This document shows, piece by piece, positions 7,263 to 15,783 of a DNA stretch of 64,000 bases. Under the pieces are notes generated by a model, which was not told the origin of the DNA, did no database searches, and was given only the letters and a program-made list of their open reading frames with translations. The stretch's first letter is position 1. Every line of letters starts with the position of its first letter. The stretch lies in NCBI GenBank assembly GCA_030697555.1, contig JAUYPV010000002.1:1-64000 (forward strand). The letters are read 5' to 3'. The stretch is from Hyphomonadaceae bacterium (lineage in GTDB: Bacteria > Pseudomonadota > Alphaproteobacteria > Caulobacterales > Hyphomonadaceae). The position numbers were made by a program, and so were the translations under genes.

Positions 7263-7925
7263 TCAAGGTTCGCTTCTGGCGCGGAGGGCTTTCCAGCCGC
7301 CCGCAATGAGGTGCCAGCCGACATAGAGCAGCAGGCCGGCCGAGGCGGCGAACATCGCCTGCATCGCGCCCTGCGCCGATTCGCCGATGAGATGGGCAAG
7401 CACCCAGCCGAGCGGCGTGGTGAGCGAGGATGCGGCCACCGCAACGCCCGCGGCGGGCGCAGGCTTCAGACCCGCCTGAAGGGCAAGCATCATGGCCACA
7501 ACGCCCTCTGGTGCCTCGTGAAGGATGAGGCCCATCGAGGCGAGGATGCCGACGCCGTCGCCGTGCCAGATGACCGCGTTGTAGACCGCCCCATCCAGCG
7601 TCGAGTGGATCGCCAGCACGAGCACGCCGAGCCAGGCGCCGATGCGGATGGTGGCGGGCGCGGGATCCGAGCGCGTGCGGAAAAGGAGTTCGAGGACGAT
7701 GCCGGCTGCGGCGCCGGCGAAAAGGAAGATGCGCTCCGTACCGCCGGCGGCGAAGGCTTCGGGCGCCAGATGGAATACGGCGACGAGGAGGATGACGATG
7801 CCGCCGGCCAGGCCGACTAGGTCGGCTACGCGGCGCGCAACAGACGCCGCAAACAACGCGAACGCTACCCCGGCGACGGAGAGCGCGGCGGCGCCGATGA
7901 CAATGGCTGCTTCTTCGCCAGACAT
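7263..7925 (-). CDS. ZIP-family divalent metal transporter
   Basis: A 220-residue membrane protein with seven to eight hydrophobic segments and the ZIP signature pair in its centre: IHSTLDGAVYNAV and ILHEAPEGVVAM. The His, Glu and Asp residues in these two helices form the metal pathway in ZIP transporters, which carry zinc, iron or manganese into the cytoplasm. An AT-rich palindrome resembling an alphaproteobacterial Zur site lies seven bases before the start codon, which points to zinc. There is almost no leader and no clear ribosome-binding site, so the mRNA may be nearly leaderless. It lies 41 bases downstream of cysNC. Confidence 0.85.
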   Translation of the reverse strand: MSGEEAAIVIGAAALSVAGVAFALFAASVARRVADLVGLAGGIVILLVAVFHLAPEAFAAGGTERIFLFAGAAAGIVLELLFRTRSDPAPATIRIGAWLGVLVLAIHSTLDGAVYNAVIWHGDGVGILASMGLILHEAPEGVVAMMLALQAGLKPAPAAGVAVAASSLTTPLGWVLAHLIGESAQGAMQAMFAASAGLLLYVGWHLIAGGWKALRARSEP

Positions 7926-7932
7926 GGGACGA

Positions 7933-7947
7933 TGTTACTATATAACA
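7933..7947 (-). promoter_or_regulatory. Zur-like palindrome overlapping a possible -10 of the ZIP gene
   Basis: TGTTA-CTATA-TAACA is a 15-base dyad close to the TGTTAT-N3-ATAACA pattern described for alphaproteobacterial Zur. On the gene strand it overlaps TATAGT, a candidate -10 box, about 14 bases before the ATG. A repressor bound here would block the promoter of the metal transporter. Assignment to Zur rather than another Fur-family regulator is inference. Confidence 0.55.
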
Positions 7948-7966
7948 CTGCCGGCTGCAAGCCCGA

Positions 7967-9916
7967 TCAGATCGAGAAGTCGAGCGACTGGTCCGATGCC
8001 GAGCCAATGACGCCGGTCTTGCGGAGGTGTTCGATGACCTGGTCGGCGAGGGCTTCGGCGGTGGCGGCCGACGTGTCGAGACGCAGCTCGGGACTGACTG
8101 GCGCTTCGTAGGGGCTGTCGATGCCGGTGAAATTGCGGATCTGGCCGGCGCGGGCCTTCTTGTAGAGGCCCTTGGGATCGCGCTTCTCGGCGAGCGCCAG
8201 CGGAGCGTCGACGAAGACCTCGATGAACTCGCCAGTCTCGACAAGGCCGCGGACCATGTCGCGTTCGGCGCGGAAGGGGGAGATAAAGCTGGCGGTGACG
8301 ATGAGGCCGCTGTCGACGAACAGCTTTGCCACCTCACCGATACGGCGGATGTTTTCGACGCGGTCAGCGTCGGTGAAGCCGAGGTCCTTGTTGAGGCCCT
8401 GGCGGATGTTGTCGCCGTCGAGCGAATAGGTGTGCGCGCCCATGTCGGCGAGGCGGCGCTCGACCAGATTTGCGATGGTGGACTTGCCGGCGCCGGAGAG
8501 GCCGGTGAACCACAGGATCGCCGGGCGGTGGCCTTTCAGCAGCGAGCGCGTGGCTTTCGTCACGTCCATCGCATGGCGGTGGACGTTGGTGGCGCGCATC
8601 AGGGAGAATTCGATCATGCCCGCACCGACCGTCTGGTTGGTGAAGCGGTCGATCAGGATGAAGGCGCCGGATTCGCGGATGAAGCGGTAGGGATCGAAGG
8701 CGATCGGCTGGTTGGTGGTGACGTTGCAGAAGCCGATCTCGTTGAGGCCGAGAGAATGGCCCTGCGTCTTGTCGAGCGTGTTGATGTCGATCTTGTGCCG
8801 GATACCGGTGACTGTCGCCTGCACAGTCTGCGAGCCGATCTTCAGCAGGTAGGCGTGGCCGGCGGTCAGCTCGTCTTCCGTCATCCAGAGGATGTTGGCG
8901 GTGAACTGGTTGGAGACTTCGGGACGCGCTTCGGCGGCAGCGAACACATCGCCGCGCGAGGCGTCGATCTCGTCCTCGATAACCAGCGTGACGGCGTCGC
9001 CTGCGGTGGCGCGCGGCAGGTCGCCGTCGGCGGAGACAATGGCCTTCACTTTCGAAGCCTTGCCCGACTTGGCGACAACGACGCCATCGCCCGGCTTGAT
9101 CGAGCCAGATGTGACGGTGCCAGAGAAGCCGCGGAAATCGAGATTGGGACGGTTCACCCACTGCACCGGCATACGGAACGGCGTGTTGGTGCGGTCGTCG
9201 GCGATCTCGATCGCTTCGAGGTGTTCGAGCAGCGTCGGGCCGGGATGCCAGGGCATCGTGTCGGCCCGCTTGGTGACGTTCTCGCCTTTGAGCGCCGACA
9301 TCGGGATCGGGGTGATGGATTCGAAGCCGAGGTGCTCGGCGATCTGCAGGTAGCTGGCGACGATCTCGTGGAAGCGGGCGCGGCTGTACTCGACCAGGTC
9401 CATCTTGTTGACGGCGAGGACGACGTGACGAACGCCGAGCATGTCGGCGATGTAGGTGTGGCGCTTGGTCTGGACCAACACGCCCTTGCGCGCGTCGATC
9501 AGGATGACGGCGACATCAGCGGTGGAAGCGCCGGTCGCCATGTTGCGTGTGTATTGCTCATGGCCAGGCGTGTCGGCGACGATGAACTTGCGCTTATCGG
9601 TGGAAAAGAAGCGATAGGCGACATCGATGGTGATGCCCTGCTCGCGCTCCGCCTCAAGGCCGTCGAGAAGCAGCGCGAAGTCGATGTTCTCGCCCTGGGT
9701 ACCGTGCCTGACGCTGTCGCGCTTCAGGCTGGCGAGCTGGTCTTCGAAGATGAGCTTGGTGTCGTAGAGCAGGCGGCCAATCAGTGTCGATTTGCCGTCG
9801 TCAACGGAGCCACAAGTGAGGAAACGCAACACGCCCTTTTCGGCGGCCGCAAGATCGCGCACCGACTGGCGTTTCGGTTCGGCAGGATTGCGGAAGGGCG
9901 TCACCTTCATGGCCAT
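7967..9916 (-). CDS. cysNC: bifunctional sulfate adenylyltransferase large subunit / APS kinase
   Basis: A 649-residue fusion. Residues about 25-450 form the CysN GTPase, with P-loop [21 protein letters not shown] and NKMDLV, followed by translation-factor-like beta barrels. CysN uses GTP hydrolysis to drive CysD synthesis of APS from sulfate and ATP. Residues from about 455 form CysC, with P-loop [23 protein letters not shown] and SPFRAERD, which phosphorylates APS to PAPS. The fusion is common in alphaproteobacteria (NodQ-like). The start codon overlaps the cysD stop by one base (TGATG), so the subunits are coupled. No cysH or cysI is present nearby. Confidence 0.95.
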   Translation of the reverse strand: MAMKVTPFRNPAEPKRQSVRDLAAAEKGVLRFLTCGSVDDGKSTLIGRLLYDTKLIFEDQLASLKRDSVRHGTQGENIDFALLLDGLEAEREQGITIDVAYRFFSTDKRKFIVADTPGHEQYTRNMATGASTADVAVILIDARKGVLVQTKRHTYIADMLGVRHVVLAVNKMDLVEYSRARFHEIVASYLQIAEHLGFESITPIPMSALKGENVTKRADTMPWHPGPTLLEHLEAIEIADDRTNTPFRMPVQWVNRPNLDFRGFSGTVTSGSIKPGDGVVVAKSGKASKVKAIVSADGDLPRATAGDAVTLVIEDEIDASRGDVFAAAEARPEVSNQFTANILWMTEDELTAGHAYLLKIGSQTVQATVTGIRHKIDINTLDKTQGHSLGLNEIGFCNVTTNQPIAFDPYRFIRESGAFILIDRFTNQTVGAGMIEFSLMRATNVHRHAMDVTKATRSLLKGHRPAILWFTGLSGAGKSTIANLVERRLADMGAHTYSLDGDNIRQGLNKDLGFTDADRVENIRRIGEVAKLFVDSGLIVTASFISPFRAERDMVRGLVETGEFIEVFVDAPLALAEKRDPKGLYKKARAGQIRNFTGIDSPYEAPVSPELRLDTSAATAEALADQVIEHLRKTGVIGSASDQSLDFSI

Positions 9917-10881
9917 CAGAAATAGCCCTCGCGCTTCTTCTTCTCCATCGACCCGCTTTCGTCGTGGTCGATCAGACGGCCGGAACGTTCGGATGTGCGG
10001 GCCGTCAGCATCTCGGCGACAATATCGTCGAGGGTGGCGGCATCGCTCTCGAAGGCGGCGGTCAGCGGATAATCACCGAGCGTGCGGAAGCGGATCATTC
10101 GTTCGACCGGCTTCTCGTCAGGCTCCATCGGCGTGCGGTCGTCGTCGACCATGAAGATCTGCCCGTCGCGAATTACGGTGGGACGCTTCTTGCCGAAATA
10201 GAGCGGCACGATCGGGATCTCTTCTTCCGCGATGTAGGCCCAGATATCCAGCTCAGTCCAATTCGAGATCGGGAAGACGCGGATGGATTCACCAGGGGCC
10301 TTGCGCGTGTTGTAGAGGCTCCAGAGTTCGGGACGCTGGTTCTTGGGGTCCCAGCCATGGTTCTCGTTCCGGAAGGAAAAGATGCGTTCCTTCGCCCTGC
10401 TCTTCTCTTCATCGCGGCGCGCGCCGCCGAAAGCCGCGTCGAACTTGTGCTTGTCCATCGCCTGGCGAAGACCCTCGGTCTTCATGACTTGGGTGTGGAG
10501 GTTGGAGCCGGAGGCGTAGGGATTGATGCCGCGCTTCAGCCCGTCCTGGTTGATATGGACGATCAGGTCGAGGCCGAGCTTCTTCGTGATGAGGTCGCGG
10601 AACGCCACCATCTCCCGGAACTTCCAGGTCGTGTCGACGTGCATGAAGGGGAAAGGCGGGCGCGACGGCCAGAAGGCCTTCATGGCGAGGTGCAGCATCA
10701 CGGAGCTGTCCTTGCCGATGGAATACAGCATCACTGGGTTCTCGAACCCGGCGGCGACTTCCCGCATGATGAAAATGCTTTCGGCCTCAAGGCGCTGCAG
10801 GTGAGCCGGCAAGGGCTTCCTGCGCGCCGGACGCGTCTGGAAACGCGCGGCATAGGCCGAAAGATCGGAATCTAGTGTCAA
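9916..10881 (-). CDS. cysD: sulfate adenylyltransferase small subunit
   Basis: A 321-residue PP-loop enzyme that forms APS from sulfate and ATP with CysN. The segment [19 protein letters not shown] followed by [17 protein letters not shown] is the family's N-terminal signature, and the C-terminal EKKKREGYF is typical. The best start is a TTG at 10881, giving about 27 residues before the conserved LQRLEAES block; there is no in-frame ATG before it. Upstream is a 9-bp stem with a long loop that may lie in the leader. Confidence 0.93.
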   Translation of the reverse strand: MTLDSDLSAYAARFQTRPARRKPLPAHLQRLEAESIFIMREVAAGFENPVMLYSIGKDSSVMLHLAMKAFWPSRPPFPFMHVDTTWKFREMVAFRDLITKKLGLDLIVHINQDGLKRGINPYASGSNLHTQVMKTEGLRQAMDKHKFDAAFGGARRDEEKSRAKERIFSFRNENHGWDPKNQRPELWSLYNTRKAPGESIRVFPISNWTELDIWAYIAEEEIPIVPLYFGKKRPTVIRDGQIFMVDDDRTPMEPDEKPVERMIRFRTLGDYPLTAAFESDAATLDDIVAEMLTARTSERSGRLIDHDESGSMEKKKREGYF

Positions 10882-10922
10882 AGCCGGACCGTCCTCGGGC
10901 TGGCGGGAGTGCGGGACTTAAG

Positions 10923-10967
10923 GGGGCTGAGCGCACAGGTAAAGTGTAACAGGCTCAACTCAGCCCC
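10923..10967 (-). promoter_or_regulatory. inverted repeat in the cysD upstream region
   Basis: GGGGCTGAG (10923-10931) and CTCAGCCCC (10959-10967) form a perfect 9-bp dyad with a 27-base spacer, 42-86 bases upstream of the cysD start. It could be a leader hairpin in cysD mRNA or a paired operator. No known riboswitch pattern was recognised. No function can be assigned from sequence alone. Confidence 0.4.
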
Positions 10968-11102
10968 TACGCCACCTTAACAGTGGAATTTCAACGGATT
11001 TCCGCCCCATAGCCGGACCAAACCGGGTATCCGGGATTGGCCGCCCCGGGTGGAAGCCGTCGCCGAGTCTGTGGTCTACTGCCCGAAACCAGCGAGGAAC
11101 CG

Positions 11103-13613
11103 ATGAAGCGGATCTGGATCATTGTCGGCGCTGTGGTCGCCCTGCTCGTGGCGGCGGTGGTCATTGTCCCACAGCTCATCCCCTCGGAAGTCTATCGGGC
11201 CAAGATCGAGGAGGAGGCCAGCAAGGCGCTGGGGCGGCAGGTGAAGGTCGGCCCGGTGTCGGTGGGGATCATTCCCCGGATCGAGGCCAAGGCGGGGGCC
11301 AGCACCATCACCAACCCGGAAGGTTTCGGGGACGTGCCGTTCGCCTCCATGAAGGAGCTGCGGGCGGCGGTGAAGCTGTTCCCCCTGTTCTTCGGGAAAG
11401 TCGAGATCGATGAGTTCGTGCTGGTGGAGCCGAACATCGCCATGGTGCAACTCGCGGACGGGCGGAACAACTGGACGTTCGAGATACCGGGCGCGAAGCC
11501 GGCCGAGCCCAGCCAGCCGGGCGGCGAGTTCGCAGGATCGCTGGGCGATGTGCGGATCGAGAACGGCCAGGTCAGCTATGACGACCGCAAGACCGGGACG
11601 GTGCACAAGCTGGCGCAGCTCAAGCTCAACGCCAACATGGATGCGATAGACAAGCCGTTTTCGATCCATGCCGAGGGGCTGGCGGACGACGTGCCGTTCA
11701 AGGTCGACACGAAGATCACCAACCCGAAGGCGATGATGGGCGGCCTGCCCTCGCAGGTGACGATCAAGCTCGATACGGACCTCTTGAAGACCAATCTCGA
11801 TGGCTCGCTGGCGCTGGGCGACAATACGGCGTTCGACTTCAAGTTCGACGGCGAGGTTCCGTCGGCGACCAAGCTGGCGGATGCGTTCCAGGTGAAGGAC
11901 CTGCCGGCGCGGGCCGTGCTGGGCAAGCTGTCGGCGTCTGGACAGGCGCTGGGGACGCCATCGGACATCACGCTGAAGATCGCGGATGCGCGGCATGAGA
12001 GTGCGCTGCTGAATGCGGATCTTCAGGGCGAAGCGCGGATTGCAGATTTCATCACGCTGGCGCTGACAGCCAATGCGGAAGCGCCGAAGCTGGCGGACCT
12101 CGCCACGGCGATGAACATCGAGGCGCCGGCGGGCGAAGCGCTGGGCAAGGCGAGCGCGACGACGAAGATCGATGGCCGCCTCGGCGACCTTACGTTCAGC
12201 AACGTGGACTTCAAGCATGACAGCGGGCTGCTGGGCATCACCTTCACCGGCGGCGCGCGGCTGAACGCCAACCTCACCTATGACGGCCGTCTGAGCATCA
12301 ACGCGCCGGACCTGCGCAAACTCGCCGCGGCGGCCGGGGCGACACTGCCTCCAGGCGATGTCTACAAGGCGTTCTCGCTGACCGGCGACACGTCAGGCGG
12401 CACGTCGAGCGTGATGCTGAAGAATGCTGTCGTTCAGTTCGACAAGGTGAAGGGCACGGGAGAAGCGGCGCTGAAGCTCGGGAAGAAGCCGCACCTGACC
12501 GGCTCGCTGAGCACCAACCAGATCGACATCACGCCCTATGCCACGGCGTCGGGCGCGCCGGAGGACAGCAACACCAAGAAGCCCGGCGGCTGGGGCAGCG
12601 ATCTCATCGACCTGTCGCCGCTGAAGCTGGCGGATGCGGACCTGACGCTGAAGGCGGCGGGCATCAAGTATGAGAAGTTCGACTTCGGACCGTCGAACAT
12701 CCTGGTGACGCTGAAGAGCGGCAAGCTGGTGGCGGACCTCAAGCAGACCTCGCTGTTCGGCGGGGCCGGCGGGGCGACGCTGACGGCGGATGGCAGCAGC
12801 GCGGTTCCGTCGATCGCACTGAAGGCAAATATCTCGGCGCTGTCGCTGAAACCGCTGATGAACGCGGCAGCGGGCTTCGACATGGTCGAGGGCAAGGGCG
12901 ATATCGTTGTCGACATCGCGGGCTCGGGCGCCAACCTACAAGGGCTGATGAGTTCGCTGGCCGGCAACGGCAAGTTCGCTTTCGACCAGGGCACGATCAA
13001 CGGCGTCAACCTCACCGAGCTGGGCAATGCGGCGAAGACGGCGCTGAGCTCCAAGTCGATCTCGCTTGCCGCCTTCAGCAAGGACGCCAAGACCACGTTC
13101 AACGGCCTCAACGCCAACTTTGCGATGAAGGACGGCGTTGCCGTTATGGCTGACCTGAAGATGGATGCGGCGGGCCTCACGGTTTCAGGCGGCGGGGCGC
13201 TGGATATCGGCAAGCAGAAGCTACAGCTCAGCCTCTTCCCTGAGTTCGCGGACAAGAAGCAGGGCCTCAACGGCTATGGCCTGCCGATCAAGCTGGCCGG
13301 CGGCTGGGACGGCGTCGGGCTCAATCTCGACTGGGACTGGCTGGCCAAGAAGGCGACGTCGGACGTGAAGGCCAAGGTCACCGACGAAATCCAGAGCGAG
13401 CTGAAGAAGAGCCTGGGCGGCGATCTCGGCAAACTGCTGGGCAACAGCCCGGCGCCTGCTCCGGCACAAACGCCGGCCCAGACGCCAGCGCCCGCACAGC
13501 AGGCGGATCAGGCAGCAACACCCGCGCAGCCCCCGGCTGAGTCACCGCAGAACGCCGAGGACCGGCTGAAGAAGGAAGCGCAAAAAGCGTTGGGCAAGCT
13601 GTTCGGGGACTGA
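11103..13613 (+). CDS. AsmA-family protein
   Basis: An 836-residue protein with an N-terminal signal anchor (WIIVGAVVALLVAAVVIV) and a long periplasmic region of repeated beta-type segments, as in AsmA/TamB-like lipid-transport proteins of the cell envelope. The first 130 residues (YRAKIEEEASKALGRQVKVG, then FASMKELRAAVKLFPLFFGK) match the AsmA N-terminal domain, and a conserved C-terminal AsmA core precedes a tail rich in Pro, Ala and Gln (PAPAQTPAQTPAPAQ) that ends in KKEAQKALGKLFGD. GAGGAA lies upstream of the ATG at 11103. The last 134 coding bases and the next 28 bases recur in diverged form at 15445-15606. Confidence 0.9.
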   Translation: MKRIWIIVGAVVALLVAAVVIVPQLIPSEVYRAKIEEEASKALGRQVKVGPVSVGIIPRIEAKAGASTITNPEGFGDVPFASMKELRAAVKLFPLFFGKVEIDEFVLVEPNIAMVQLADGRNNWTFEIPGAKPAEPSQPGGEFAGSLGDVRIENGQVSYDDRKTGTVHKLAQLKLNANMDAIDKPFSIHAEGLADDVPFKVDTKITNPKAMMGGLPSQVTIKLDTDLLKTNLDGSLALGDNTAFDFKFDGEVPSATKLADAFQVKDLPARAVLGKLSASGQALGTPSDITLKIADARHESALLNADLQGEARIADFITLALTANAEAPKLADLATAMNIEAPAGEALGKASATTKIDGRLGDLTFSNVDFKHDSGLLGITFTGGARLNANLTYDGRLSINAPDLRKLAAAAGATLPPGDVYKAFSLTGDTSGGTSSVMLKNAVVQFDKVKGTGEAALKLGKKPHLTGSLSTNQIDITPYATASGAPEDSNTKKPGGWGSDLIDLSPLKLADADLTLKAAGIKYEKFDFGPSNILVTLKSGKLVADLKQTSLFGGAGGATLTADGSSAVPSIALKANISALSLKPLMNAAAGFDMVEGKGDIVVDIAGSGANLQGLMSSLAGNGKFAFDQGTINGVNLTELGNAAKTALSSKSISLAAFSKDAKTTFNGLNANFAMKDGVAVMADLKMDAAGLTVSGGGALDIGKQKLQLSLFPEFADKKQGLNGYGLPIKLAGGWDGVGLNLDWDWLAKKATSDVKAKVTDEIQSELKKSLGGDLGKLLGNSPAPAPAQTPAQTPAPAQQADQAATPAQPPAESPQNAEDRLKKEAQKALGKLFGD

Positions 13614-13641
13614 TCGGGAAATCCGCGCGGCGTCGAAATGG
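13480..13641 (+). repeat. direct repeat A: 3' end of asmA plus flanking 28 bases
   Basis: This 162-base segment covers the last codons of asmA, its TGA stop and 28 downstream bases. It matches 15445-15606 over its full length at about 90% identity, and similarity stops abruptly after AATGG. Codon comparison over the last 42 codons shows ten silent changes, two amino-acid changes (Pro to Leu, Gln to Pro) and a TGA/TAA stop difference. Confidence 0.85.
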
Positions 13642-13913
13642 CACATCAAGCACGACCTCGTCGGACTGCTCTGCGGCGACGTGGCTGGAGCCTCTTGATC
13701 AGGCTCAGACACCGACGATGCCTCAATAGGATCGATGGGCTGCTGCCCGATATTGAGCAGCACAAGAAGCGGAAACCAGCGCGCGCTGGTTCAGAATCGT
13801 TATGTTTGATTCCGAACACAATTGACTTTGGACAAATTGATTTCCCTTTTCGGGCGCAAGTTCCCATTCCAAAGCGCCCAAGCGCCGAATTTGGGTGAAA
13901 GCGGCGGGATCGG
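13614..13913. other. 300-base intergenic region after asmA
   Basis: No gene is supported here. After the repeat tail (to 13641) the sequence contains a perfect 18-bp palindrome, AACCAGCGCGCGCTGGTT, at 13774-13791. This is followed by an AT-richer stretch with TTGACTTTGGAC around 13823, which could be a -35 element for the kinase gene, but I cannot identify a convincing -10. The base composition from about 13790 to 13860 is lower in GC than the surroundings. Confidence 0.6.
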
Positions 13914-14696
13914 ATGATGACCGAGGACGAGCTACACGCGCCAGCCTTAGGCTCGATCGTGGAACACAGTCGTCCGTGGTCCAAAACCATTACCCGCTAT
14001 GAACGTGAACTGGCCGAACTCCAGCGGTCGGAAACCGCCCTCCACGCGCTTCTCGCGTGCGAAGGCGCAGTGCTTCATCAGAAAGAAGAGCTGATCCAGC
14101 TGCTGCAAATTTTGAGCAAGGAGTCCGACCACAGGTTTCTCAACAGCCTGCAGATGATTGCGAGCATGCTGTCGATGCAGGCCCGGACTGCAACAAATCC
14201 GGAAACCGCCTCGCAACTCACAATCGCAGCCGATCGCGTGATCATGATCGGGGCTATCCATCGCCGGCTTCACTGCCTCGACGGCGCGCAGACGGTCGCC
14301 TTCAAGCCCTACCTCGAGGAACTGTGCGGCGATTTCGCAAAGATGCTGGGCGACGAGGATGGTGGGGAGACAACCGTCCGCGTCGATGCGATCGAAGCCG
14401 AGCTACCGTCCGCCACCTGCACTCACCTGGGATTCATCGTCAGCGAGTTGATCACAAACGCGGCCAAGCATGGAAAGGGCCAGATCACAGTTCGGTTGGA
14501 GGCAAACGGGGACAAGGCCTATGCGCTATCGGTTTCAAACGACGGCCCCAGCCTGCCGAGCGGTTTTGATCCCAACAAGAGCAAGGGGCTGGGGATGACG
14601 ATCATCCGGTCGCTCACCGCAAAGATAGGCGGCGAATTGCGGTTCGGACCCGGAGATCAAGGTCAGGGCGCTCGATTTACCGTGCTGTTCGGCTGA
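13914..14696 (+). CDS. HWE/HisKA_2-type sensor histidine kinase
   Basis: A 260-residue cytoplasmic kinase. A helical N-terminus (residues 20-70, likely coiled coil) leads into the phosphoacceptor segment ESDHRFLNSLQMIASML, which is the HisKA_2/HWE type rather than classic HisKA. An ATPase domain follows, with N-box SELITNAAKHG and G-box KSKGLGMTIIRSL. There is no sensor domain beyond the short N-terminus and no membrane segment, so it probably needs a partner protein for input. Such kinases in alphaproteobacteria often serve light, stress or general stress response circuits; no response regulator is adjacent. It lies inside a segment bracketed by two copies of the asmA 3' end. Confidence 0.85.
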   Translation: MMTEDELHAPALGSIVEHSRPWSKTITRYERELAELQRSETALHALLACEGAVLHQKEELIQLLQILSKESDHRFLNSLQMIASMLSMQARTATNPETASQLTIAADRVIMIGAIHRRLHCLDGAQTVAFKPYLEELCGDFAKMLGDEDGGETTVRVDAIEAELPSATCTHLGFIVSELITNAAKHGKGQITVRLEANGDKAYALSVSNDGPSLPSGFDPNKSKGLGMTIIRSLTAKIGGELRFGPGDQGQGARFTVLFG

Positions 14697-14808
14697 CCGC
14701 GGCGGGCCTGGATTCTCGCGTCGGTCCGATAGGCCAGCCTTTCCGCCGGACGTCATGGAACCGCCGGTCGGCGCCATCGTTCATTCATATCGCGCGCAGG
14801 GCGAGAGC

Positions 14809-15420
14809 ATGAAACACGCAGTCATTGTTGGGCATCCCGACCCCGCCAGCTTCACCAAGGCGTTGGCCAAGACCTATGCTGACTGCCTGTCGGCCTGCGG
14901 GCACACAATAATCGAACGCGACCTCTATCGCCTCGACTTCGACCCAAGGCTGAAACTTTCGGAAATGCCCGACAGGCCGGATTGGGCGCCTGCCGCAGAC
15001 GTCGAGGCCGAACGGCGTCTGCTTAGCGATGCCGATGTCTTCGCCTTCGTCTACCCCCTGTGGTTCAATTCGCCGCCGGCGATCGTCAAAGGCTACATCG
15101 AACGTGTGTTCGGCGCCGGTTTCGGCTACGGCCGCTTGACGGCGGGCGGGCAGGAGCCGCTGCTGACCAACCGCCATTTCATCCACATCACCGCTTCTGG
15201 ATCATCGTCCGCCTGGCTCAACGAATTGGGAGCGACCGGCTCGGCGCGCACTCTGTTCGAAGACACGTTTGCAAGAGCTTGCGGTATGCGCGCGCGACCT
15301 CACATACATTTTGACAACATCGTGCCGGGCCTTGAACCCCGCTGGGTGGCTCAAAACCTCAAGACGCTCGAAACGCAACTGCTGAAGTATTTCGGCCCTG
15401 GCTGTACCAATCTCACCTGA
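14809..15420 (+). CDS. flavodoxin-fold NAD(P)H:quinone oxidoreductase-like protein
   Basis: A 203-residue protein of the flavodoxin_2 (NQO1/MdaB/KefF-like) family. Landmarks are the opening AVIVGHPDPASFTKALA, a central FAFVYPLWFNSPPAIVKGY and IERVFGAGFGYG. These are FMN/FAD-binding two-electron reductases for quinones and similar compounds. It starts 112 bases after the kinase gene on the same strand and may be co-transcribed with it. It is the second cargo gene between the two asmA 3' copies. The ribosome-binding site is weak (AGGGCGAG). Confidence 0.85.
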   Translation: MKHAVIVGHPDPASFTKALAKTYADCLSACGHTIIERDLYRLDFDPRLKLSEMPDRPDWAPAADVEAERRLLSDADVFAFVYPLWFNSPPAIVKGYIERVFGAGFGYGRLTAGGQEPLLTNRHFIHITASGSSSAWLNELGATGSARTLFEDTFARACGMRARPHIHFDNIVPGLEPRWVAQNLKTLETQLLKYFGPGCTNLT

Positions 15421-15444
15421 AACCGCGCGGCCTCCGGAGCGTTA

Positions 15445-15606
15445 AGACGCGGGCGCCTGCACAACAGGCGGACCAGGCCGCGACGCCCGCACAACTCCCG
15501 GCCGAGTCACCGCAGAACGCCGAGGACCGGCTGAAGAAGGAAGCGCCAAAAGCGCTGGGCAAGCTGTTCGGGGACTAATCGGGAAATCCGCGCGGCGTCG
15601 GAATGG
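15445..15606 (+). pseudogene. direct repeat B: orphan asmA 3' end abutting tRNA-His
   Basis: This segment encodes the last 42 residues of an AsmA tail in frame, ending KKEAPKALGKLFGD and TAA, but has no 5' part or start. It is about 90% identical to 13480-13641, nearly all coding differences being silent. Its right end coincides with the CCA end of tRNA-His on the other strand (15604-15606). It is best read as the end of a divergent asmA allele left by recombination or insertion of the DNA between the copies. Confidence 0.8.
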
Positions 15607-15680
15607 TACCAGCTCCCGGGCTCGAACCGGGGACCTCTAGATCCACAATCTAGCGCTCTAACCAACTGAGCTAAGCCGGC
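15604..15680 (-). tRNA. tRNA-His (GTG anticodon)
   Basis: The complementary strand folds as a full cloverleaf: acceptor GCCGGCT/AGCTGGT, D-arm AGCTCAGTTGGTTAGAGC, anticodon stem-loop CTAGA-TTGTGGA-TCTAG with anticodon GTG, T-arm CCGGTTCGAGCCCGG, discriminator A and an encoded CCA. The base before G1 is T, so the usual G-1 of tRNA-His is not encoded and position 73 is A, as known for many alphaproteobacterial tRNA-His genes. It stands alone, downstream of the aryl polyene block. Confidence 0.95.
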
Positions 15681-15721
15681 ATTCCAGGACGGCCGCGAGG
15701 GCCAATCGTCATGAGGCCGTG

Positions 15722-15750
15722 GTCTTACGCTGAAGCGGCGGGCGGTTCAA
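15722..15750 (-). promoter_or_regulatory. candidate promoter of tRNA-His
   Basis: On the tRNA strand TTGAAC (15750-15745) and TAAGAC (15727-15722) are spaced by exactly 17 bases, about 42 bases upstream of the tRNA 5' end. This is a fair sigma-70-type match in the 103-base gap after the AMP-ligase gene. Confidence 0.4.
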
Positions 15751-15783
15751 GCATGTCCTGCCGGGCGGTATTTGCCTGCCGAT

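Noticed and set aside
8027..9925. 632-codon open frame antisense to cysNC
   Set aside because: It is a mirror of the CysN-CysC frame caused by high GC; its translation has no domain and is rich in Arg, Asp and Val as usual for such shadows.
10882..11102. SAM-type or other riboswitch before cysD
   Set aside because: Only a simple hairpin is visible; no conserved riboswitch core could be matched.
13440..13520. Tandem repeat in the asmA tail (PAPAQTPAQT)
   Set aside because: It is low-complexity Pro/Ala/Gln coding sequence without a regular DNA repeat unit.
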